Position numbers and translations under genes: made by a program
Shown here: positions 54,848-61,717 of the stretch, in pieces
Layout of the letters: each line of letters begins with the position of its first letter
How positions within the stretch are numbered: position 1 is the stretch's first letter
Source of the DNA: Pseudomonadota bacterium
GTDB lineage: Bacteria; Pseudomonadota; Gammaproteobacteria; UBA1113
Direction: 5' to 3'
NCBI GenBank assembly: GCA_021782495.1
Contig: JAJXUV010000003.1
Span: 62,001-126,000, forward strand
DNA length: 64,000 bases
The notes under the pieces: model-generated
The model's database searches: none
Told to the model about the DNA's origin: nothing
What the model saw: the letters and a program-made list of their open reading frames with translations, nothing else

Positions 54848-56142
54848 GGCGACCAAGCAGGTGCCTGATCCTCCCCCACCGTTCCAGGTAAATGGATATT
54901 CACTTGCCCATTACTCGAAACCATACCCAACATGCGCCGTCCTCCAACTTGCGTGGAGTAAACTATCATCCGGCCGTTAGGCGCTGGACTCGGCGACTCA
55001 ATATAGCTACCTTGCGTTAAGATTTGCATCGTTCCTGATTGTAAATCATAAATCGCAACATTGAAACCACGGTTGTTCCGGGTTAATAAAGAAAATTTGG
55101 TATTACTGCCCGGCAAATAGCTCGCGCTGGCATTGTAAGTGCCCACATACGTCATGCGTTGGGTTTGCTGCGTTCCGATATTCACACTGTAAATTTGAGG
55201 TGAACCGCCTCTGTCCGAAGTAAACAATAAAGAACGGCCATCTGCGGACCAAGCAGGTTCAGTATTGATAGAAGAATCGTTCGTGAGTTGGGTTAATTGC
55301 CCACCACTTAAGCTGATCAAATAAATATTGGGATTGGTTTTACCCAAAGACAAAGCAGCGGCGAGATAGCGCCCATCCGGCGAAAAAGCCGGTGCGCCAT
55401 TAATACCGGGAAAACTGGAAATCAATCGACGTTTTCCAGTGGCAACGTCTGAAACAAAAATCTGCGCTAATTTAGTTTCAAAAGAAACATAAGCAATGGA
55501 TTTACCATCCGGCGACCAAGACGGCGACATGATCGGTTGAGTCGAAGTTAACAAAGGTTTGGCATTGTATCCATCCACATCCGATACCATCAAAGAATAA
55601 TATTTATGGCGACTATTAGGGATAGGCGTCACACGAATATACGCCAGACGCGTAGAAAAAACGCCTTTTTCTCCGGTTAATTTTTCATACACCAAATCGC
55701 TGATGTGGTGCGCCAAAGCCCTACTTTCATTACTCGGGATGGTGTAAGATTGTTGTGTCAAGACCGTGGGCGTACTTTGGTTATTATGAAATAAATCCAA
55801 CAAAGTGGTATTGACTTGCAATTGTCCCGCGCCGGTGGGCACGGCTTTACCGATGACCAAATTGTCCAGCCCCAAACTCTTCCATAAATCGCTGCTCACC
55901 ACATCGGGATCGTGCGGTTGTTGTGGTAATTGACTGGCTGCCATGACTTTAAATTGCCCTGAATGATTTAAATCGTTAGCGATGATGCGGCTCATGTCAT
56001 TGGGGTTATTGGGATTATTGACGTCGAAAGAAGCTACCGCGATCGGGATCATCCGCACCACACCACGGGTAATTTCAATGTCTAAAGCCGCCATGGCTTG
56101 GATGCTGAAAAAGAATAATAGACTAAATAGTATTTTTTTCAT
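54835..56142 (-). CDS. tolB: Tol-Pal system protein TolB
   Basis: 435 residues. Signal peptide 1-18 (LFSLLFFFSIQAMA), N-terminal alpha/beta domain and a six-bladed beta propeller with repeated SPDGKSIAYVS, SPDGRYLAAALS, SADGRSLLFTSD. The N-terminal TolA box is within the LDIEITRGV segment. The C-terminal GPV and stop come from the type-4 repeat, replacing the usual two residues after AWSP. Periplasmic, binds Pal and TolA. Confidence 0.96.
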   Translation of the reverse strand: MKKILFSLLFFFSIQAMAALDIEITRGVVRMIPIAVASFDVNNPNNPNDMSRIIANDLNHSGQFKVMAASQLPQQPHDPDVVSSDLWKSLGLDNLVIGKAVPTGAGQLQVNTTLLDLFHNNQSTPTVLTQQSYTIPSNESRALAHHISDLVYEKLTGEKGVFSTRLAYIRVTPIPNSRHKYYSLMVSDVDGYNAKPLLTSTQPIMSPSWSPDGKSIAYVSFETKLAQIFVSDVATGKRRLISSFPGINGAPAFSPDGRYLAAALSLGKTNPNIYLISLSGGQLTQLTNDSSINTEPAWSADGRSLLFTSDRGGSPQIYSVNIGTQQTQRMTYVGTYNASASYLPGSNTKFSLLTRNNRGFNVAIYDLQSGTMQILTQGSYIESPSPAPNGRMIVYSTQVGGRRMLGMVSSNGQVNIHLPGTVGEDQAPAWSPGPV

Positions 56143-56152
56143 CGTCGTATCT

Positions 56153-57019
56153 CTAATTGTCGCTAAACTTCACTTTCAATTCTCTAAAATTGGCAAAGAG
56201 TTTGGGATCGGCTGGCACTGGTAAAGGCGAAGCCTTGTAAACTGCTGTCAAAGCCAAACGATCCAAAGCAGGATTGCCACTACTTCCCACATTTTGCACT
56301 TGCAATACCGTTCCATCTGGCGCCAAACGGATGATCATCGTCGTCACTAATTTTTGTTGTTCCACACCAGGCAATTGCGTCCATTGTACTTGGATCGCTT
56401 GCGTAATCAAGCCGACATAGCGACTGATTTCATTCTGCGTTTCCAGATTGCTGTTGGCACTACCAGCTTGTTGCTGTGCTGCCAAACGTTTTGCATCCGC
56501 TGCTTTCTTTGCTGCAGCAGCTTGTTGCGCATCCGCCGCTTTCTTTGCTGCAGCGGCTTGTTGCGCATCCGCTGCTTTTTTAGCCGCTGCGGCTTGCGCT
56601 TGAGTATTTGCCAATTGTTGTGCCGCTTGTTTTTGTTGTGCTTGCAATGCGGCCAATTGTGCAGCCGCTTTTTTAGCATCGGCTTGCTGTTGCGCTGCCA
56701 ATGCCGCTTGCTGTTGTTTGGCTTGTTGAATTTGAGCCAGCGCTTGTGCTTTGGCCGCAGCCAATTGATTGGCTTCTTTAGCTGCTTGGGCTTTACGCGC
56801 TGCATCGGCGGCTTGTTGTGCGCGAATTTCTTGGCTTAATTCATTTTCAGAAATGGCGACGGCATTGACAATGTCTTTGTTATTGCGTATTTCCGTCGTG
56901 GTATTCGCAGCAGAAGGAATATTATTCAGACTGTCTGCCAAAGACACGAAAAAAAGAACAGCAATCGCAATGTGAAAGAAAAAAGCATAACTGAAACTAC
57001 GTGCAAATACTGTAGACAT
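56153..57019 (-). CDS. tolA: Tol-Pal system protein TolA
   Basis: 288 residues from the ATG that shares one base with the tolR stop (TGATG). One N-terminal membrane helix (SYAFFFHIAIAVLFFVSLAD), a long Ala/Gln/Lys-rich helix (about 60-195) containing a 12-residue tandem repeat, and a C-terminal TonB-like domain (EISRYVGLITQAIQVQW; MIIRLAPDGTVLQVQ). Links the inner-membrane TolQR motor to TolB/Pal. Confidence 0.95.
   Translation of the reverse strand: MSTVFARSFSYAFFFHIAIAVLFFVSLADSLNNIPSAANTTTEIRNNKDIVNAVAISENELSQEIRAQQAADAARKAQAAKEANQLAAAKAQALAQIQQAKQQQAALAAQQQADAKKAAAQLAALQAQQKQAAQQLANTQAQAAAAKKAADAQQAAAAKKAADAQQAAAAKKAADAKRLAAQQQAGSANSNLETQNEISRYVGLITQAIQVQWTQLPGVEQQKLVTTMIIRLAPDGTVLQVQNVGSSGNPALDRLALTAVYKASPLPVPADPKLFANFRELKVKFSDN
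56493..56600 (-). repeat. 36-bp tandem repeat within tolA
   Basis: Three units (56493-56528, 56529-56564, 56565-56600), the first two nearly identical, each encoding a 12-residue KKAADAQQAAAA-type unit of the TolA helix. Confidence 0.8.
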
Positions 57020-57480
57020 CAAGCCTCTCCTTCCGGAGGATTTTGCGTGATCAAGCCGACTTGCGCAGCACCCGCGCGTTGCAACAAAACCATAGCACCC
57101 ACCACCTGACCATAATTGGCATTCGCATCGCCTTTGACCATCACCAAGGGTTTTTCGCCCCGTTTTTCAGCAATTTGTAGCCGTGCTGCAACTTTCACCA
57201 CCAAATCGTGTGCATTCAAAGCTTGTTCAGGATTGTTGTTGGCATTGAAATAATAACGGCCCTCCTGATCCACTGAAATAATCAGCGGTTTATTGCTGTG
57301 ATCTTCTAAGGCTTGGGCCTTTGCTTGAGGCAACTGCACTTTAACGCCCGGCGTCAAAAGGGGCGTTGCAATCATAAAAATTACCAACAACACCAGCATA
57401 ACGTCGATATAAGGCACCACATTCATTTCTGAAATAGTGCGTCGGCCACCTCGTTTGCGACTGTATTTGGATGACAACAT
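57019..57480 (-). CDS. tolR: Tol-Pal system protein TolR
   Basis: 153 residues, ExbD/TolR family. Basic N-terminus (KYSRKRGGRRTISEMN), one membrane helix (VMLVLLVIFMIATPLL) with the functional Asp in YIDVMLVLL, and a periplasmic domain ending VGLITQNPPEGEA. With TolQ it makes the proton-driven motor. Seven bases after tolQ. Confidence 0.96.
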   Translation of the reverse strand: MLSSKYSRKRGGRRTISEMNVVPYIDVMLVLLVIFMIATPLLTPGVKVQLPQAKAQALEDHSNKPLIISVDQEGRYYFNANNNPEQALNAHDLVVKVAARLQIAEKRGEKPLVMVKGDANANYGQVVGAMVLLQRAGAAQVGLITQNPPEGEA

Positions 57481-57487
57481 AGCAGAA

Positions 57488-58180
57488 TTATTCCTCTGAT
57501 GGTTTCAGTGGCTTATATAAGCGACGTTGCAATATGCCGGTCAACTCTTGTCTGAAAGCTGTGTATTGATTGCACAAGCGTTCTGCGCTGTGGGCATAGC
57601 GATTGTAAGCAATCACCGCAGGGATCGCAGCAAATAAACCCATGGCAGTAGCAATCAAAGCTTCAGAAATTCCTGGCGCCACCATAGCAATGGTAGCTTG
57701 CTCGCTTTGGCTCAAGGCTTGGAAAGAAGTCATAATCCCCCAGACCGTACCAAACAAACCCACATAAGGACTGGTAGAACCAATCGTCGCCAAAATGGGC
57801 AAATACTGCTCTACTTCATCGATCTCTCGATTTTCGGCGATCGCCATGGCGCGTTCGGCATTTTCTAAAGTAACTTCCACAGGCAAGGATTCTTTTTTGG
57901 CATGGCTAAACGATTCGAAGCCTGCTTGAAATATCGCTGCCAATCCCAAGTGCTCTACTTTTTTTTGCGTGATGCGAGCATACAATTGCGTTAAATCGAG
58001 ACCTGACCAAAAAGTTTCTTCAAATTGACGAGCCAGTTTACGCAAACGCCGATAAGAAGAACCTCTTTGGAAAATAATGGTCCAAGAAATCAAAGATGCA
58101 CACAATAAGATCAACATGACCCCTTTGACAAGGGTGCTGGCATCAGTGAAAAAATGTAATACTGAGTGATCAACTGTCAT
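57488..58180 (-). CDS. tolQ: Tol-Pal system protein TolQ
   Basis: 230 residues, ExbB/TolQ family with three membrane helices (LVKGVMLILLCASLISWTII; VGLFGTVWGIMTSFQAL; EALIATAMGLFAAIPAVIAY). Start set at MTVDHSVLHFF (58180) with GGAG upstream, rather than the GTG three codons earlier. First gene of the tol-pal operon. No ybgC is found before it. Confidence 0.96.
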   Translation of the reverse strand: MTVDHSVLHFFTDASTLVKGVMLILLCASLISWTIIFQRGSSYRRLRKLARQFEETFWSGLDLTQLYARITQKKVEHLGLAAIFQAGFESFSHAKKESLPVEVTLENAERAMAIAENREIDEVEQYLPILATIGSTSPYVGLFGTVWGIMTSFQALSQSEQATIAMVAPGISEALIATAMGLFAAIPAVIAYNRYAHSAERLCNQYTAFRQELTGILQRRLYKPLKPSEE

Positions 58181-58451
58181 AAACCCCACTCCGACGTGCT
58201 TAAAATTTGGGCTTATGATACCGTATTTAAGGGGGCTGGTGCAAGTTTCACGCCATCCCCATCACTTCAGAAACCGCTTTATACGCCTTCTTAAGAATAA
58301 GATCATCCAAATATACTAAAAGATTACAATTTGTCAACTTATTTGTTATTTGAAATGAAAACTCTATGAATCTCAAAGACTTTAAAAAAATATCAATGGG
58401 CTTTAAAATTCTGCTAAACTACGGAAATGACTTTAATTTTAGGATATTAAA

Positions 58452-58787
58452 ATGACTTCTTTAATTAACAAAAAATGTACCCCTTGTAAAGCCGGCGATG
58501 CGCCTTTATCCACCCAACAATGCCAGATTTACTTGCATGAAATTCCTGGATGGGCTTTGAGTCAAGATAGCAAAAGCTTAGAACGGCGCATCTCTTTCAA
58601 AAATTACTATGAAACCATCGCTTTTGTGAATGCCCTGGCTTGGATCGCGCACCACGAAGATCACCATCCCGATTTAGAAGTCCATTACAACCATTGCCTC
58701 ATTCGCTACAATACCCACACCGTTCAGGGTTTATCTGAAAATGATTTTATTTGTGCGGCGAAGGTGAATGGCGTTTTAGGAGAATAA
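58452..58787 (+). CDS. phhB: Pterin-4a-carbinolamine dehydratase
   Basis: 111 residues. The active-site motif is HHEDHHPDLEVHYNHC, followed by RYNTHTVQGLSENDF, characteristic of PhhB/DCoH. It dehydrates 4a-hydroxytetrahydropterin formed by aromatic amino acid hydroxylases; in bacteria it often accompanies phenylalanine hydroxylase, which is not in this window. Divergent from tolQ with 271 bases between starts, where only AT-rich promoter-like sequence is seen. Confidence 0.94.
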   Translation: MTSLINKKCTPCKAGDAPLSTQQCQIYLHEIPGWALSQDSKSLERRISFKNYYETIAFVNALAWIAHHEDHHPDLEVHYNHCLIRYNTHTVQGLSENDFICAAKVNGVLGE

Positions 58788-58810
58788 ACACCCCAATCGA
58801 ATAGGAAAAT

Positions 58811-58842
58811 AATCATAAAATCAAAAACTTAATTTTATGATT
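58811..58842. terminator. Stem-loop between phhB and the ankyrin gene
   Basis: AATCATAAAAT pairs perfectly with ATTTTATGATT (11-base stem, 10-base loop), 24 bases after the phhB stop. AT-rich and without a T-run, so termination is uncertain. Confidence 0.35.
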
Positions 58843-58885
58843 GAAGTATAATTTAAAAGGTGTTACTATACAAAAAATACAGTTA

Positions 58886-59473
58886 ATGAGAGATAAGGCT
58901 ATGCTCACACGTGAAACCATAGTAGCGGCTATAAATAGTAACGATCCCACTGAAATAAAAAAACTGCAAAAACAAGGCCTTGAATTGATCTGGCAGGATA
59001 ATAGAGGTACAACCTTATTACATTTTGCAGCAAGTAATGGTAAAGAAGCCGTCGTTGACTATTTGCTAAAGCATAAAATACACCCTGATAAACCTTATCA
59101 ATATACAACAGATAAACAGGATAAAGACGATCTCCTCGAACGTACGCCGCTACTCTGTGCGGTAACTAAGAAACACATTAAAGTGGTTGAGCTTTTATTA
59201 GACGCTGGTGCAAACATTTATCAGGAAAGTCGTGGTGGCCCTAGTCCTCTAGGTGCTGCAATGATTTATCACCATACAGCAACAGATACTGCAGTACGTG
59301 AGCAATGTAAAGCAATTTTAGATTTACTTGAGAGGCCCGACAAGAAAGAAAAAATAGAATTAGAAAAGAAATATTCTTCTTTTTTAAGACATTTCAATTC
59401 TCAGAAAAAAGAAGAGCCAAAGTCCACAGCCGAGAGCGCTCAGCATCGAAACTCAGGTTGTATCATTTTATAA
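58886..59473 (+). CDS. Ankyrin-repeat protein with C-terminal CaaX box (CIIL), candidate effector
   Basis: 195 residues from the ATG at 58886 (58901 is an alternative; a TTG lies at 58841). Two or three ankyrin repeats are visible: RGTTLLHFAASNGKEAVVDY (40-59), ERTPLLCAVTKKHIKVVELL (85-104, then LDAGANIY) and GGPSPLGAAM. The Lys/Glu-rich tail ends SGCIIL: Cys192 followed by two aliphatic residues and Leu, the form preferred by geranylgeranyltransferase I. Legionella AnkB uses the same combination of ankyrin repeats and host prenylation. No signal peptide. Its stop is 5 bases from that of the convergent CaaX gene. Effector status inferred. Confidence 0.8.
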   Translation: MRDKAMLTRETIVAAINSNDPTEIKKLQKQGLELIWQDNRGTTLLHFAASNGKEAVVDYLLKHKIHPDKPYQYTTDKQDKDDLLERTPLLCAVTKKHIKVVELLLDAGANIYQESRGGPSPLGAAMIYHHTATDTAVREQCKAILDLLERPDKKEKIELEKKYSSFLRHFNSQKKEEPKSTAESAQHRNSGCIIL

Positions 59474-59478
59474 GCGTC

Positions 59479-61425
59479 TTACAATATATCGCAGCAAGAT
59501 CGCTGTTTTGATTGTTTAGCCGGCCCATCTTCACGCACCACTTCCATTTCGAATGGAGAATTATTTTCTTCTTCTGTTTTTTCACCTTCAACCACCACGC
59601 CCATTGTAGATTCAGAACTATTGCTTTTCTTTTTAGCGGAATTAAAAAAACAACAACATTTATTGGAAATTTTTACTTCATCATCAGATAATGATTCTGA
59701 AAATTCTTTTCCATGAAAATATTTCCCATGAATCTCTGAAAAGAATGCTTCATGTCCTGGATGTATAAACAACCCTACTTGGTTTGGCAATAATTTTTGA
59801 TTAAATAGATTGCCTCCTTGTTTTTCTCTTGCAAAGTCACAGATTGGATTACTTTTATTCACTGGATCGTGATAATAGTTTTCTATTTCTTTTAATAGAT
59901 CACAAAGGTCATTATCATTGACATCACCAATTTCTTGAACAACTTTAAGTTTTAAAGCTTGCAATTCTGGAGAATCATTTAAGAAATGAGCATCGCGGAT
60001 ACTCAATCGCTTAATAAATTCATAGCCTATTTTAAATTGCCCGTTTAATAGCTCTGGATCGATGTTAAATAACTGACACCACTGATCTCTGTTTCTTAAC
60101 ATATCAACAAAAATAATCATTCCAAATACAGAAACATTGTCTTCGCTGTCAAAAAAACCACTATAATTGTCACTTATAGCCCCGCCACCTTTTGAAGCAA
60201 TCGTAACACTATCTAAATTTTTGCAAAATTCTTGTGTCGATTGTTCCATTTCTTTTTTAGAAAAAACACTAATGCCCTTTGAAATAGGCCATGCAGCATC
60301 AACCGCTATCCATGTTTCTAAGGTCACTAACGTAGATTGTTTTTGTTTCTTTTCCATTTGCTCTGTTTCATGCATAGACCGCAAGTTGCCTCTAGCAATA
60401 TCAATCATATAAAGTAAAGATCTCCGAAACTCTATTGTCATCCTTGACATAATGCCTGCATGATACCTGTCATGTGCAGTAGCAGGAACCCGACCTGGAT
60501 TTTTAAACTCATGAATCTGTTTAGGAGGAGGGTCATTTTTTAATGTGATAGCCGTCGGCCTAAATTCTCTCTCAATTCCCTGTTCTATATCTCTGACATT
60601 CAGCTTTCCAGTACGAAAAACGGGATTTACATACCTTTTTACTCCAAAAAGTGCTATCGATACCGCATCTGCCACACCATCAGACATCGATATTAATGGG
60701 ATTTTTTTGAGATTAACAGTAAATGTATTATCATGCAATTTAACCGTTTCAGCATAATAGTTAGCAAAATCCAGAAGCATAATGCCTTCTCGCTCCATTC
60801 TCCCTAAAAGAGAATCGGATGGATAAGCCATATCTGCTATTGGTAATACACCCCCCTCATACAGTTTAGTTTCATCTATAATTGAACCATAAACAATTTG
60901 TTCTGATCTTGGTAAAGCGGCTATTAAATAGCGCAAACGCTCTTTTCCTTTTTCATCTACTTCAAGGCCTTGCCTCTCTTTCAAAATTCTCTGGAGCACG
61001 GATAAGAACACCACTTTAGCATAATCAGTATATTCTTCATTTTCATCCAACAATGCATGCGTTTCTATAGCACCAAAATCCAATTGGTATTGTTGACGTT
61101 CCAATAAAGTGATTAATTGCTGGTAAGTAATACGAGTGTCTTTGAAACACTGAAGTGCAATTTGCTCTAAGTTTTCATCATTTAATATGGGGGCTTCCCA
61201 ATCAGCATCCCTAAGTGCTTGAACTAAGGCTTGTTGTTTTTCCTCATTGAGTTCGCCTAAATCTTCTTCGCCTGCCATCAGATAAGTTAATAAAAAATTC
61301 TCATTTTTTTCCTCTGATCCAAAGCGTGTTTGTTCTATCAGTCGCGCGTAAAATTGTTTCCATTTTTCACGCGCTTTATCAACATTGGTTATATCCGTGG
61401 TTGCAGCAGATGAGCTAGATGACAT
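59479..61425 (-). CDS. Orphan 648-residue protein with C-terminal CaaX-like box (CDIL), candidate effector
   Basis: Start MSSSSSAATTD has AAGGGG upstream. No known family. A soluble, mostly helical protein with a Ser/Thr-rich N-terminus, a conserved-looking centre (VPATAHDRYHAGIMSRMTIE, then FRRSLLYMIDIA) and a His-rich segment (LFIHPGHEAFFSEIHGKYFH). The acidic tail contains CCCFFNSAKKKS and ends SCCDIL, so Cys645 is in CaaX position with an upstream Cys that could be palmitoylated. A PmrA-like tandem box lies upstream. Probable type IVB effector that is lipidated in the host; inference. Confidence 0.8.
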   Translation of the reverse strand: MSSSSSAATTDITNVDKAREKWKQFYARLIEQTRFGSEEKNENFLLTYLMAGEEDLGELNEEKQQALVQALRDADWEAPILNDENLEQIALQCFKDTRITYQQLITLLERQQYQLDFGAIETHALLDENEEYTDYAKVVFLSVLQRILKERQGLEVDEKGKERLRYLIAALPRSEQIVYGSIIDETKLYEGGVLPIADMAYPSDSLLGRMEREGIMLLDFANYYAETVKLHDNTFTVNLKKIPLISMSDGVADAVSIALFGVKRYVNPVFRTGKLNVRDIEQGIEREFRPTAITLKNDPPPKQIHEFKNPGRVPATAHDRYHAGIMSRMTIEFRRSLLYMIDIARGNLRSMHETEQMEKKQKQSTLVTLETWIAVDAAWPISKGISVFSKKEMEQSTQEFCKNLDSVTIASKGGGAISDNYSGFFDSEDNVSVFGMIIFVDMLRNRDQWCQLFNIDPELLNGQFKIGYEFIKRLSIRDAHFLNDSPELQALKLKVVQEIGDVNDNDLCDLLKEIENYYHDPVNKSNPICDFAREKQGGNLFNQKLLPNQVGLFIHPGHEAFFSEIHGKYFHGKEFSESLSDDEVKISNKCCCFFNSAKKKSNSSESTMGVVVEGEKTEEENNSPFEMEVVREDGPAKQSKQRSCCDIL

Positions 61426-61484
61426 ATAAAACCCCTTCTCTATATAGAAACTTATTTATTCTTAATTAACATAAAATTTTGATA

Positions 61485-61528
61485 ATTCTATCATGAATTC
61501 TGATATAAAATATTAAGGAAATATTAAA
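61485..61528 (-). promoter_or_regulatory. PmrA-like box of the 648-residue CaaX protein
   Basis: Minus strand: TTTAATATT, TC, CTTAATATT (61509-61528), the closest match to the PmrA consensus in the window. The same TGATAGAAT -10 context used by the other three genes lies 18 bases away (TAGAAT at 61485-61490), instead of 7; the difference is 11 bases. A weaker CAGAAT lies 6 bases from the box. Confidence 0.7.
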
Positions 61529-61545
61529 TCGAGTTTGTTTTGTTT

Positions 61546-61709
61546 AGGGCCTGTTAACATTTAGTTTACCGGCTGCAAAATGAGTAGAACCGGTCAAAAT
61601 CATAGCAAATTTTCGTCAAATATAGCTCGATATTCTCCTCAAATTTGCTATGATTTTGCCTCGGCTCCCTCATTTTTCGCTTCGACAAACCAAATGTCAA
61701 CAAGCCCTA
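61546..61709. repeat. Type-3 palindromic element (MITE-like), copy 2
   Basis: 164 bases, inverted relative to copy 1 at 27288. Ends AGGGCCTGTTAACATT and AAATGTCAACAAGCCCT. The inner stem AAAATCATAGCAAATTT and its perfect complement differ from copy 1 by paired changes. Flanked by TA. Confidence 0.9.
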
Positions 61710-61717
61710 ATTTATAC

